Shown here: in pieces, positions 1-12,335 of the stretch | How the letters are laid out: every line of letters starts with the position of its first letter | Numbering within the stretch: position 1 is the stretch's first letter | DNA from: Dolomedes plantarius | Lineage: Eukaryota; Arthropoda; Arachnida; Araneae; Dolomedidae | Direction of reading: 5' to 3' | Length of the DNA stretch: 64,000 nt | NCBI GenBank assembly: GCA_907164885.2 | Contig: OU015498.1 | Location: 88,080,642 to 88,144,641 of the forward strand | The notes under the pieces: generated by a model | Told to the model about the DNA's origin: nothing | What the model saw: only the letters and a program-made list of their open reading frames with translations | Database searches by the model: none | Translations under genes and position numbers: made by a program

Positions 1-96
1 ATGAATAAATTATAAAAATGACACTACTGAAGTGTAGTTTTTAATTATAGTTTTTTTTTCATTGCATGTATTGTACAGAGCCCAGTGGCAGAAACA

Positions 97-113
97 CCGC
101 GACGTCGTCGCGG
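97..113. repeat. 17-bp perfect palindrome, CpG-rich
   Basis: Two 8-base arms, CCGCGACG and CGTCGCGG, flank a single T. It contains four CpG sites in otherwise AT-rich DNA and sits at the edge of a GC-richer stretch (about 90-600) upstream of the first gene. Function unknown. Confidence 0.6.
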
Positions 114-132
114 ACATAGAAAACCCCTTGCA

Positions 133-252
133 GACAGTTTTTGTCTGCACTAATGAAAACAATTTCAAAAATCGTCAGCAAATCTCGGACATTTTTTGTC
201 TGCACCAATAAAATGTTTTAAAAATTGTCCACAACTCTCGGACATTTTTTTT
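133..252. repeat. short tandem repeat, unit ~53-55 bp, just over two copies
   Basis: Units begin near 133, 188 and 241 with GACA followed by a T run, then TCTGCAC, an A-rich middle and an ending like ACTCTCG. The third unit breaks off after the T run. Confidence 0.6.
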
Positions 253-648
253 CCCGCGGCAGTACGCAGCATTACGTACCTCTTCTCTTGTTATTGAGAT
301 CCGCGGGAAATGCTGTCTTTCGCCGAGAAGCGAGCAATAGAGCCCGCCTTATCGAGCACAGTACGCAGAGAAGCAGGCGTTTATCACGCACACGCCGGAT
401 CCCACATGTTCGTTCGCGTTTTCTTTTGCACCTTCCGAACGCTAAGGCAAGCGCAGCTGACGTCACAGGCGACGAACTCAGGGCGATGAGCTTGCGCAGA
501 CGCAGTAGTGTGATATTTGAAAAATCGCATTACTCATGCGCGCATAGGTGAATTCCTTTGCTTCGTTAAAATTTTGCGCTTGCCTGTGTTCTGCGCCCGC
601 TAAGAGCAACTCTCATTCTATAGAAATATTGAAATCCACGTGTTTTGA
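240..648 (+). promoter_or_regulatory. GC-rich, promoter-like segment with a CRE palindrome
   Basis: This stretch is clearly richer in G, C and CpG than the DNA around it and directly precedes the first candidate start codon (649). It holds a perfect cAMP-response-element palindrome, TGACGTCA, at 458-465. No TATA box is obvious. Promoter function is inferred from composition, the motif and position only. Small open frames on both strands here look like by-products of high GC. Confidence 0.35.
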
Positions 649-1337
649 ATGGCGTCTCGTGATAAGGTTGTGTGTGGTGTGTGTGATTGTGAATTAGTAA
701 AAAAAAAAAAACTTGAGCACACATTTTCAAAGACGACACCCTGGCCAAAAAATTAATTGGAAATTAACCTGGGCTAAAAATTCGGAAACCCGAAACATAT
801 TTAAAAAAGCGGAACATTCCAACTCCAAAAATGAACAAGTTAGTTCTGAAGCTGATGATCCCCAAGAAAATGTCTTCCGTAACAATGAAAGTCGGAACAT
901 TGCTGAAAGCAACAGCCAAGATGCATCCTCAAAAGATTGCTTGGATGATCAACCTGTGAAACGAGCGAGATATGAAGATAAAAAATCTATATCTGATGTT
1001 CTACAAGCAGTACAAAGTAAGGCCAGCCGCACACCAAAAAAGCATGCGACACGATAGCGCATGTCTGACATAAACTGCGTTGAAAAACCAATTATTCCTG
1101 CGCCGAGTACTCACACCAATCAGACATGCAACACCATAGCTCAATCTGGTCGCAGTCTAATCAAGGTCGCAGAGATAGCACGTGCAGTATATTTGTCGCG
1201 AGTTTTGTTCTGTCGCATCATGGCGGATCTAATTCCAGAGAGTTTTGATTTTAATCTTCGCTTTCTTCGAAAATATTTCAACAGACATAGCGTAAAGAAA
1301 GCCTGGCATGAGATTTCTTCTCAGCTTAATTGATCGG
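649..1337 (+). pseudogene. 5' part of a zinc-finger + MADF-like gene, broken by a frameshift and stops
   Basis: From the ATG at 649 the reading starts MASRDKVVCGVCDCEL and runs into a 13-A run (699-711). The frame after the run, offset by one base, gives LSTHFQRRHPGQK, so a C-x2-C...H-x4-H finger is split at the homopolymer. A hydrophilic region follows to a TAG at 1055. The same frame reopens at 1061 and ends with NRHSVKKAWHEISSQLN, which resembles the end of a MADF (Myb/SANT-like) DNA-binding domain. A second possible start is the ATG at 1218. TGA at 1331 is followed by a good splice donor (gtaagt at 1338). I read this as the first coding part of a MADF/BESS gene that has decayed or carries sequence errors. 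The BESS-like segment downstream supports that. The specific product is unknown. Confidence 0.45.
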
Positions 1338-2673
1338 GTAAGTAACAATTTTGATATTTTTAATTGAACATTTATTTTTTGTAAAGTGTATTTAAGCTGT
1401 CTGTATAAATTGATATAAAATGATTAACTGCTTGTTGTTTGTTGTACACTGTAAATATGTTGCAATATGTCTCTTATTTTATAAAGGTAAATACCCATAG
1501 CATCTCAAAAATCAGTAGGTACTGAATATATTAGTAAACTAAGTGAATAAATTCTACATTCTCAATTTTATGATTTAAATATTAATGAATTCACCGAGTA
1601 TAGTACAATTATTTCTTGATAAAAAAATTTCTATTTTAAAAATAATAAATTCTAACAACTATAAATATCGTTGATAATTTTAACAGATAATGATGCACCA
1701 GTTAATTGAAATATATTTTTCAATTTTTATGATATGGTATATACTTTGGTCAGTTTGCTGAAAAATTGTTATATTGAAAATTGGTGAATATAAAAAATTT
1801 TTTGCAGTATGAAAGTCTTAAAAAATAGTTGAAAGTTTAGAAAACTTTTATTTACTCTCTGTATATTTGATCATATTTAAGGTTTAACACAGTACATTTA
1901 CAGGAGATGTATAACCAAAGATTCTTTTATCTAAGTATCATTTTAATCACAGTAATTAAACATGAAGGAGATAATCTCAAGAACAGTACCATAAAAGATT
2001 TTAGTCAATAAAGTGTGAAATATGAATAGAATTTAAAATTAAAACCATGGTTTATAAAATTTAGGATAATTTAAAATTTAATAATGAATAAAAGTGCATC
2101 AGATTTTGTAAATCTGTGTTTCAATCATAATTTAGCAATGCATACTTTAATATTTAGAAACAACTTTATATTTTTTATTATTTCAACTTTATATTTGTTT
2201 AGTTGAACAGTTTAAGACTCGGTGGAAGCATATGTTACTTGTTAAATAGTGATAATGATAATTTAGTATTTCATATTCACTTAGACTTTTCCTTTATGTT
2301 TCATAAATACTAGAGTATAACCAAGGTGCTATACATCTATTACCTATTACTTGTATTTTTTTTTTCTAAATTTTCATCAACAAAGACATGTTTGATCATT
2401 TTAAGTGGTGCTTATTAAACCAGTATATTAATCATACTTTTAGCATTCATGTTTTGAAATCTTACTACCTCCACTTATACATAAAGACTTACTCTATGTC
2501 AGAGAAAGATGATAATCAAAGAATTTAGTTAACTTTAGTTTTAGTTTTATAACTTTTAAATTTATTTATCAAGTTTATCATAATACAATTCTGAACGAAT
2601 TCTAGACTTGATGCTGTGTAGAATCATTAATTAATATGAAAGCTATATTTATTTTTTGCAAATTTTATTTTAG
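1338..2673 (+). other. AT-rich intron-like spacer
   Basis: The stretch starts with gtaagt and ends with a T-rich tract and tag at 2671-2673, so it can be an intron joining 649-1337 to 2674 onward. The phases do not match by one base, consistent with decay. I see no gene or repeat inside. Confidence 0.4.
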
Positions 2674-3134
2674 ACAAACAAGCAACTTCGATGAACATGT
2701 GTCATTCATTGAGGATAATCAACTGGATAACAGCCCATTTACTGAGGATAGTCAACCGAATACCAGATCATTCATTGAGGATGATCAACCGATTTCAATC
2801 CCTTATATTAAGGCTAATCAATGGAATACCAGCCAGGCTGGTGAAAACAATTTGGATTCCAGTTTGACTTTTCAATATGAATATAACTCAGAAGAAAACA
2901 CACATATTTCAACATGATAAAAGACCCTCTGAGGAGAGTGAAACTCAGACTAAAAAAAGAAAAAAAAAGAACATTCAAGATGTGGCGACAAAATATTTCA
3001 TGTCAAAGCTCAAAAAAGATCAGCTCAATAAAGAAAATTATGATGCGGAAAATCTCTATATGTATTTTTTTCGATCTTTACTACCAAATCTGAATCAATT
3101 CAACAAAGTCTTGGAGCTAGAAGAAAGTGCATAA
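2674..3134 (+). pseudogene. 3' part of the MADF/BESS-type gene with a BESS motif
   Basis: An acceptor-like site at 2671-2673 opens a frame with three to four degenerate ~14-residue repeats (SFIEDNQLDN, PFTEDSQPNT, SFIEDDQPIS, PYIKANQWNT). Near 2900 the reading moves by one base into KRPSEESETQTKKRKKKNIQ, a basic, nuclear-localisation-like stretch. It then reaches YFFRSLLPNLNQFNKVLELE and stops at 3134. That last segment matches the BESS motif of MADF-BESS transcription cofactors (aromatic-FxSLxPxxxx-hydrophobic spacing), a protein-protein contact motif at the C terminus of the family. The frame slip suggests a pseudogene or an unrecognised short intron. The link to the upstream MADF-like exon is inferred. 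Confidence 0.5.
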
Positions 3135-3600
3135 AATGAAAATGTGAAAAATAACTAAAAATTTATTGAGTTTACTCTTTTTATTTTTTGCCCGAGTAAA
3201 AAAAATTGCATTGAACTTGTTAGTTATTATGCAATTAACTATTCCTAAAAAAAAAAAGGTTTTTTCATATTATGGAGCTTATGAAAAAAAATTAGAAGCA
3301 AATATTGTTTATTGAATGTGCAATATATATAATATTTGGTTTAATTAACAAAATTAATGTGCTTTAACTCATGCATTTTTAGATCTTTGCTGCCAAATCT
3401 TAATAAGTTTAATGCAAAACAAAATTTAGCATTAAAAAAAAAGTCTTAGAGGCAGTGCAAATTGTAACAGATGAAAATGTTGAAAATAAATAAAAAAAAT
3501 TTGAGTATACTCTTCTTTTTATTTTTTGCTCGAGTAAAAAAAAATAAATTCATTGAACTTGTTATTTGTTATGCATTTGACTATTCCATATTATGGAGCT
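3073..3600 (+). repeat. tandem duplication of the BESS exon end and 3' flank
   Basis: Copy A (about 3073-3280) and copy B (about 3382-3600) both start with GATCTTT...CTRCCAAATCT and share the trailer ATGAAAATGTG/TTG...CCCGAGTAAA and ...CATTGAACTTGTTA. Both end at ATATTATGGAGCT. Copy B has an acceptor-like tttttag right before it and encodes RSLLPNLNKFNA before losing the frame. It is a local duplication of the last exon and its downstream DNA. Confidence 0.8.
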
Positions 3601-5571
3601 CATATATACTTTAAAAAAGGTAAGTAGAGAAATTCCATGAATAAGTGGACATTAAATGAAAAATTTTAAAATGTTTTTTTCTGCAAGTGTTAAATATCAT
3701 TATTTTCAGAAATAACTGAATTTTTGTAATTTGATAAGAATAATGCCATTTCTCACACGAAACATGCCTTAAAATACAATAGAAAATGCTTTTTTTGCAT
3801 TGACCATTTACAGATATTAAAACCCATTCTTTGCATATCATTGTGGTGCTAATTTTATGTTTACAAAGCTTAAGAATTATTTGTTTATGATCTTGCACCC
3901 TTTTTCTTATAAATGCAGCATAAAAATATTTGCTATTTATTTTTTTATTTGAGGGGGTAATTAATTATGATATGAGAATGTCATTCTGTTACCAAAAAAA
4001 CAAATACTTTTTTGGGTGATTATATAATTATTTTCATTTTCTTGTGGGAAGCTTATCAGAAATTTGAGGTGTTATTGCTTGAAAATTGCTTGTTGGTACA
4101 AATTTCCAAAATTCAATTTAATTAGGATCACTTGCAGTTGAAATAAGTTCCTTATATTTGCTTTTCAGTGTAGTATGGTGCTGTAGGTCAATAATTTCGA
4201 TTTGGATTTCAGGGGGGTAACAATTAACGTCTTGCAGAGAAATTAAAAAAAGGATTTGTGAAAAGATCAGCATTTTTTTTTTTTATCATCTTGAAAATCA
4301 TCAAATTTAGCATTAATTGTTTATTGAATGTGATGGATCAGTATTCAATAAATGAAGTAATAAATTCAAGTGATGGATCAGTATTAAATCGAAGTCTTCA
4401 TCCGAAGACGAATCTTTGAGCTCAAGCCATCCAGACATCGTGTTCTCTAGAATTGAATATAGCTCTACCATATGCTTGCGATAGCGCGTTTACCTTGTAC
4501 GGCGCATGCGTGTGTAAAACACTACGTTTCTGCAGTGTGCAGATACTTTCAACATTTATCTCATGTGTCACATTGCTGACGCTTGTGGAGGTAGCAGCGA
4601 GCGACTCTCTGAAACATTTGTTTTCGGTGTGAGGCCTGACTTAGTGTCACATAATTTATATTTACTTCTTATTGGTACCATAATTTCCAGAAGAAACGCT
4701 GCGGCGTTTACGAGTTTAAAAGTGAAAAGTTCTGAGATGCGGCGTTTACATTATTTTATTATTATTTTTTTTTAGCACAACTAATTTTTTTTCGATGCCA
4801 AGTATTAATAATTTAATGAATGTGACACAGGCGCCATCATACTCATCACCATCATTTAATTATTCATACTCTCATCTACCGAAATTTACTTTCCAAACAT
4901 TAATGATTATGAGTATGCAAGTCAACATTTGGATGTAATCGATAAACAAACAAACAAACAAAAAAAAAAAAAATGTTATTTTCACTGACTGGTGAATGGG
5001 ATGAATTTAAAATGTCTTTAGTTAAACAATTTGCGGCGTCAATGTAATTATTGCGGAGCTGTTTTCTTTAGAGCAGTGCCGGTTTTAGGAGGGGAGGGGA
5101 GCAGCCCGTTCTGTTGTGCGGGATGTGCTCCGGACCCACTTTTGCACTTATTTAGGCTGTGTGTAAAATGCTAGTTAAAAATAGGAAATAAAGAGGGCTG
5201 AATAATATCTCAACTGGAAGATAAAAGAAATTTGCTTTAACTACACATTTAAAGTTTTCTTTTTTATGCATCAATTACTTTAAATTTTTAACTGTCCGTC
5301 ATTAATTTTAATGAATGTAAGCTTACATTTTGGAGATACAGATGACAGACCTAAACTTTATTTACAGATTAGCACAGTTCAATTTTCTTTTAATATCCAC
5401 GAATAAATTTATAAAACAAAAACCTTTTAGATTATAACTCTCCCCCCCCCCATGATTCTGAAAAGTAGGTATTAGTTTTCGGAACATTCCGGTTTTTGGG
5501 ATGTCGTTGGATACTATTCTTTTTCATGCTTATAAATTTAGAATAAATATTAATCTTAATTTTTAGTAAAC
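3601..5571. other. AT-rich intergenic DNA with a GC-richer patch near 4390-4620
   Basis: No supported gene. A 17-base repeat, GTGATGGATCAGTATTA-like, occurs twice (near 4331 and 4371). The patch at 4390-4620 is richer in CpG. At 5074 a segment starting CAGTGCCGGTTTTAGGA looks like a hAT terminus, but I found no matching right end. A C11 run lies at about 5441-5451. Confidence 0.4.
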
Positions 5572-8022
5572 ATGTTACTTATGGAAATTTTAAGAAATAA
5601 AATATTTTGTTGCAAAAAATTAAAAGTGCATATTTTAATTTTTGTAGAACTTTCTGAAGAATTTAATGAATTAAAAAAGATGCCAAAACATCAAGATCAA
5701 ACAGCAATATCTAAACATGAATGTGCTGACTCAATTTTAACAGATGAAGAAATAGAAATTCTTTTGAAGTCACAAAGATCTGTGGCAGGACTATTGAAGT
5801 GGGCAGGTACACTGAAATTCGAAAGATGTCATGATGGGATTCGATGCCAAGTTTGCCAATCAACTATCTCCTATGACTTCAGTGAAGGAGAGGACTTTAC
5901 AGCACAGGAGGACCTTTTGCCTCTTACTTTTCGCCATTTAAAATTTGACTTGATACGCCACACGAAAACTTCTACACACATTGAGAACCTGAAATGTCTC
6001 AATAAATTAAATTTACTTGAAAAACAAGACTATGACACTGGTACACAAGCAGCTATAAATTGTGCTACTGCAGCGTATCTTACTTACAAGCTTGAATCCT
6101 CATACAGAGATTATGAAACTATCATTGCAGAATTTTATAACTGTGGAGGAGAGGTTGGACTCAAAAACCATTCAAAAGAATTTGCAAGAAATTTTTTAAC
6201 TCATGCATATACTTTGTCTAAGGAAATTTGCAACTTTATTACTTCAAATGATTTACCATTTGGCATTGTAGCTGATAAAATGACAGCCAATCGCAGAAGT
6301 CACCACATAATTGGTTTGAGAGTACCAATTTTTGACATAAATAGTAAATATTTATTTCAATCAATCTACTTAGAACACAGTCCAGCGACTGATTTGACAG
6401 GCAATGGCCTGGCTAAGCACATATTACAAACACTGGAAAAATTTGGCTTGGACTTGTCTTACATCTGTAATCATCTCATTGGTCCTGCCGTGGATGGGCA
6501 GTATGTCATTCAAGATGTTGGAAAGCATTTAGAACGTCAACTAGTTAAAAGTGTCTTAGTGTCATGGGACCCCATGCACAAAATAGAGCTTATTAAGAAG
6601 CATGCTGATACTCCCAAAATAGTAACAGATGCATTTGATTTAGTACATGATGCTATGAAAAACTTTTCATCAGGAAAAAGCTTTGAAGTTCTTTTAAAAT
6701 GTTCTGAACAGTTCCCTGGATTCATTTACAGACCCCAATTTTTCAAGACTATGAAGTTTTCAGCCCATTGTGAAACAGTTTTTCACACATTTTTAGCACA
6801 TTATCAGACATTAATCTCTGCCTGTGAACAAGACCCTGATGGTTTTGTATTACGATACAGATTAATGAATAAGCTGACAATGATAAACATTCTAGCACTT
6901 GCAGATATTTGTTCTGCTCTTGGGAAAACATCCAAAAAGGTACAAGAAACAGATCATATGCCTTGGGAGTACACATCTTATATTAAAAGCCTCATTTTAT
7001 CCCTCGAAATTATGAAGACATATTTTGAGGAACTTTCAACTGCAGTCTATGAAAATGAAGATCAAAAAGGGGAAATAAACATTCTTTTTGCAGCTGCATT
7101 GCAAAACTGCCTAAAAGATTGTTTTTAAATTTATCAACAGCACTGGAAATGTTTCCTTCATCAAATAGTGGTATTTCCAGTACATACCATGGCGTTCCCC
7201 TTCCTGAGAAACCAATTAGCTTAAAGAGTCTAAGATTACAACACAAAGGTAGTGAATGTGATGAGCTAAGAGGTAATTTCTTATGCCTATCAAACTATGT
7301 AAAAGCTCTAATTGAACAGTTTGGTGTATATTTCTGTGAAACTGAATCAGATGGTAAACCAACATTTTTTTCTGCCACTGACCACAGCAGTGTTTTGTTC
7401 AACTATAATTTTTTGGTTTATCCAAAAAACAATGTTAGCATAGAGGAAGCAAAACCGAACAAGGGACTCACTGAAGATAGCTTCAATGACATTTTAAATG
7501 TGTTTCCTTTTGTGGAGTCTTCCGTGGACTTAAGAAAGACTCTGGTTTGAATATCAGATATTCAATGAATGGATGTGCTATAGAGTATACACAATTGTTA
7601 CTGAGGGAGATGCAGCAGATATGAAGCATTTATTTAAAATTACATTCCATGAACTGAAGGGAAAACTTCCTACATTTCTAAAGTTACTTGTTTTCGTTAC
7701 TTCAATGCCAGTCTCTGAAGCTGTATGTGAGACTTGGGGGTCTGTAATTGATGTCGTTGATAAACATAGGCTGAGATCGAAAGATGGGATGGATGAAGAA
7801 GTGGGCACTAATAAGAGGGATTTTATTCAACTGAATGGGCCCCCATCTGGTTATAAAGGTACCAAAAGATTTTTAAAAGCAGCTTTATTGTCCATGTATG
7901 GTTCTGCTTATCCTTCTCATTTTAGAAACCCTACAAGAAGTGAGATAATGAAATGCTTTGTAACTTCAAAAGTTATAAGCAAAATTAATGAGAATGCATC
8001 ATGCTTACCATGTTTTAAATAA
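5572..8022 (+). pseudogene. hAT-superfamily transposase-derived gene, in three frames
   Basis: Three consecutive reading frames (5572-7128, 7119-7550, about 7543-8022) form one protein-like series. A likely start is the ATG at 5680, after an acceptor-like tttgtag. Domains in order: a BED/TTF-like zinc finger with C92, C95, H130 and H136; an RNase H-like core with IVADKMTANRR (D235) and AVDGQYV (D308), then a WDPMHKIEL element in place of the usual C-x2-H of hAT proteins. In the last frame comes a C-terminal dimerisation-like stretch, LPTFLKLLVFVTSMPVSEAV. One shift lies in the T run near 7122-7127 and the other near 7545. The catalytic-region wording departs from active hAT transposases, so it may be an old domesticated copy that later broke, or simply a dead transposon. 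No terminal repeats or target duplication were found. Confidence 0.65.
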
Positions 8023-9877
8023 AATGATAAAAAATAGCTGGTTTAATGTATTATTTATTTGATAAAATTACACGCAAAATTTGCAGACAGATTATGAAAT
8101 TTTAAAAGCTTGTCGCAGACAGCTACAAAACTTTGTACTCTGATTACTATCAGAGTTTCGGCAAATTCAGTTTTTGGATTTATGTAAGGCATTTCTTATA
8201 TATCTTATTTTTTACTGCTCTTTAAAGTGTTAAAATGACTACACTAATGAACTTTTCAAATGAAAAATCACATGCAACTTTTTTTTTCAATGCTTTATAA
8301 AATTTTCCCATTTCCCACAATTTAACTAGGGAAATATTTCGTCAAACTCTAATTTCATCCTCTGTGAAATATCTTCTTATAATTTGGTTTTTGTTAGCCA
8401 TATTTTTGCCCAGTTTAAAAATTGAGATGTTTTGCTTAGTTGCAAGTTTATAACTTGGAAAATAGACATAAGAAATCAACGTTAAACATTTCAGATTATA
8501 CAGCAAATCATGGCAGTTCATATTCCAATAGGTATAGTGTTGAAAATTTCCTTTCAGTTGTTAACTGCAGATGTGTATTCCTCCCCACTTGTAAACACTG
8601 CCTTTTCTTAGGGTTAACCATTACCCAACGGCAGAAGAAACACACACCTGTTCAACTTGTACTTGGGGCAAATACCATTATTTGGCGAAAGTGGGTGTTT
8701 GGTGAGAGTCTCCTCCTCTCCCGCTGACTGTCGCTTTTGACACTTTCCACCCCTCATGAAAAAAGAACTGCTCCCGAATGACCACTTTCTGAGGGACCTT
8801 CTCTTCAGAGGTGACCAGTAATCCAATTGCGGATACAACAGAAAAAAAAAAATCTGTGTGCTGAATTTTGACCTTCTGAACCGGCTAGCTTACTATTACA
8901 GCAACCCTTGCGACGTAGCTCGTCAAAACAGATTTTCCGAGTCGAGAGAACAAGCTGCACCACTAGGATTGGCGCGAAATCATCATGGCGAGCAACCAAG
9001 TCAATAAGGAATCTTAGCCGTTCATCACTTATACAGAAAATTCAATCATTTAATTAGTTCTATCTGTAAGTTTCGCATGAAATTAACAGGGTATATCGAT
9101 TTCATTGTAAATTTCAAAAATTTAAAGTACATAAATAATGGTTTGTTAACTTTGATAAGCTTTGGATGCATTAACAATTTTAGTATATTTTACGTATAGA
9201 ATTAAATTTAAAAACACCAAACAGGAATGTTGAGAAAAGTGCTGACTATTTTATGGCCTCGAATATGGTGATTATATAACTGGTTCTTTCATATATGTTC
9301 TGCTACAACTGGGCTGTAAGCTTTATAATAAATGTTTTTATTATTAAGTTCAATGGCTTAATGTGCAGCAAACGTGATCCAGCTTCACTCTTACATCATC
9401 ATAGGTCAGTGATTACATCTCAGATATATCACTTGGTTTTTTTCAGTTTCAACCAATTGAATTCGAATGATGATCACTTAGATGTTTTAAGCTCATGAAA
9501 TTTGAAATTATCTTCAGATAATGAATTATACATTCAGTGAATGAAAAATATTTTGAATTCTTTTATAACATTTTAAATTTCCTCTTTTTCGAGGAATACA
9601 ATCTAGAAGATGTGAGCTTACCCTTAGTTATATCTAGATTATCGGTCTTATTCCAGGCCTGAGTGCATCTTGTTCATCACTTCACCATGGTTAGTGCTTT
9701 TTAAATTTTTTCAAATAAAGATTAATAATTTTTTATATCAGTTAATTTTGTACCCTTTCCAAAAATATCTTAATTTTGTTTAGTTTTATAAATTGATTTT
9801 TATACTTTGGATATATTTTAATTTTTGTTCCAAAAATTCACTGGTAATGCTTTTGTCATAATTTTTTCTTTTCTTTC

Positions 9878-9880
<3 letters not shown>
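8023..9880. other. intergenic DNA, no supported gene
   Basis: 8170-8580 and 9000-9880 are AT-rich without clear features. 8580-9000 is GC-richer and unclassified, with short overlapping open frames on both strands but no recognisable domain. It could be part of an unknown repeat. Confidence 0.4.

Positions 9881-9946
<66 letters not shown>
9881..9946. repeat. (TA)n microsatellite
   Basis: About 33 TA units without interruption. Confidence 0.95.
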
Positions 9947-9952
<6 letters not shown>

Positions 9953-10096
9953 TCTTGCTACGAACTTTTAAATTAAAAATATACTTTATATTTTAAATTT
10001 TTTGTATTTTTATGTGTCCATTTTAAAATATTTAAATGTTTATTTTAAAGATTCTAAGATTTTTTTTATAAAAATAAAATTCTAGTATTTTGAATA

Positions 10097-10250
10097 CAGC
10101 AGTACCTTGATTGATCGTTGCCCAAATAATCATTTCCCCTGTATGTGTAATTTACTTCATCCAGTCTTGATGATATTTTATTGTATGTTCCTACATTTAT
10201 CATTCAGTGCAATAGATCTCTTTAAAAATGGATCAATCGAGGTTCCACTG
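10097..10250. mobile_element. 154-bp pogo/Tigger-type MITE
   Basis: It starts near TA-CAGCAGTACCTTGATTG and ends with ATCAATCGAGGTTCCACTG-TA, so degenerate terminal inverted repeats are flanked by TA on both sides. The termini match those of the longer elements at 10594-11323 and 53644-54705, so this is an internally deleted member of that family. Confidence 0.7.
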
Positions 10251-10491
10251 TACTTTGTTTCTCTAGAATATTTTCTACCTGCTAACCTACGACATTTTTT
10301 AAAAACTTAAATTTTGACCCTCTTTTTGAAACTTTTTGTAATCTCTTAAAATCGTAGAGCATATATTTTAATAGCATGTCAACATCGACCAGAAAGTAAT
10401 AATCTACTAATCTGCTGAAAACAACATACTATGGCTGAACAGTTTTTAACAGTTTAATAGTTATACATATAGCATTAACATTTCGCCTCAA

Positions 10492-10532
<41 letters not shown>
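10492..10532. repeat. abutting homopolymers, C21 then A20
   Basis: A run of 21 C (10492-10512) is immediately followed by a run of 20 A (10513-10532). Simple sequence. Confidence 0.95.
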
Positions 10533-10544
<12 letters not shown>

Positions 10545-10593
10545 TATATAAATAATTTTTAAAAAAAATAGTGTTAATTGTAGAAATCAGATA

Positions 10594-11323
10594 CAATGGA
10601 ATCTTGATCAATCATCCCCTGAATAACCGTTTTCCAAAAACAGACCTCATAGATCATTCCTCTATCCATCGTTTTGCCGCAATATTCGTTTAGAATATCG
10701 CAGGTTTCTTACTCTTTTACTGGATCGTTTTTTTTTTTAAATAACAAAACCTAAAATATTAAATTCTGGATTGAGCTAGAATGACACTATTACTAATCAA
10801 TTTTGATGTTTGTTGCATTTGACGATGAAGTCGCAACTTGTGGGTTGAAAACAATCGAATGTTTCTGTGACGCATGACTGAAGGAGATAACACAGAAGAG
10901 CTTAAAATGGTGCTGAAGATATACTGTGCCTCTTTTTTCAGAAGCTTAAGTGGCGCGTGATGCTACAAACAATTGAAAATTATCAATATTCTCATACAAT
11001 AACCGAAAAGAATGCTATTAGCAAAACAGAAACAATATGGTTTACTTGTGGTGATATAATCGCGAAAAAACAAATGACGATAAGAGCCTGTGTTAATTAA
11101 AACATTAATATATACCTAGGTGTATATTTTTTATTATTATTATCATTTCGGTATTTCGGTACAAAAATTCAATTATGCAATTAGTATGCATGCCTTTATG
11201 TACTTCAGCAAATATTTTTTCGAGATATCAAACTTATAAGTATGTTGTTATTTTTTTCTACGTTCCCGCATTAAATGTTAGTTCAAGAGATCCCTTTAAA
11301 AACTATGGATAGAGGTTTCATAG
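10594..11323. mobile_element. pogo/Tigger-like non-coding element, 730 bp
   Basis: TA-flanked, starting CAATGGAATCTTGATCAATC and ending AGAGGTTTCATAG. Its interior aligns in order with the longer element at 53644-54705. Shared marks include the TTCGTTYAGAATATCGCAG block, the TCTGGATTGRGCTAGAATGA block and a TGTTCCCGCAT-like block near the right end. It has no transposase reading frame. Confidence 0.7.
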
Positions 11324-11325
11324 TA

Positions 11326-12335
11326 TATTATTTTCATCTTCTTAAATAAGCAGTTCTATCATACAAAACAGAAAAAATGACCTGTAAATTAAACTTACTT
11401 GTTTATTTTTCAAGCATCTAAATCAATGTTTTTTTCAGTCCGTGATCTATTCTAAAAGCTGAGAAAGTTCGTCGTCAAGAACACCACTTTTTACTTCTAA
11501 TTACTAAGGTTAATGTTAATTGTTTACTAAATCAACGTGCATTCAATCAATATATTAATTTAATCAACGTACATTCATTCAACGACACGTTAACATAATC
11601 AACCAACGTGCTAATGTAATACCGTTGCCACTGATGAGAATAAATATACTCCTGTATAAGGCACTCGTAGACTGTGGGTAAGCTCCCGGCTAGCCGTAAG
11701 TAACGGCCGAATGTAAGGTAACGTTTATTTGTTTAGCTAATCCGTATTAAATTGTCCCCAAAAAACGAAATATCCGATTGCCGGTTAGCTAACACTTCCT
11801 AAGTGGTTTGTCTGGTGGTGTTTTTGTTTTGACTAAGGTTTTGACTAGTTTCTACTGTTTTGAAGTTAGTAATTAACTCTTTCTTGTATTTTTGAAAATT
11901 CTATATTCTAATTATTTAGCTGTTACGTAAAACACATAAATGAGCAAATTATCTTTCGTTACTTACACTTTAAAAAATTTCATGTTTACCGTTATGTATA
12001 ATGATTTGGAAATTACAGAAGAGATATTATGGTATTAGTGATTTTATGTATAATGATTTGAGAATTCCTGTAGCTTTAACCGCTGTCACTCTTGGAATAA
12101 AATGGAGGTGTTGTGTTATATATGGTTCACACACACAAACTAAATATAGATTTTAACTATCAAACATTTCATTTCTTCTCAGTTTAGATATCCATGGAAG
12201 AACACATAAGGATTTCAGAAAATACGTTTAACTAATCATTCTTCATGTTAGAGAATGAGAACTCTATCAATCAATTGAAACCTAGAAATAAAACCACAAA
12301 ACATTTGGATCTAAGATGGAAAACACCACTATTAT
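11326..12335. other. AT-rich intergenic DNA
   Basis: No gene recognised. An ATGTATAATGATTTG block occurs twice (near 11993 and 12045). 11640-11800 is slightly GC-richer and unclassified. Confidence 0.4.

Noticed and set aside
4563..4775. 70-codon open frame in the GC-richer patch
   Set aside because: No domain, no splice or start context of note.
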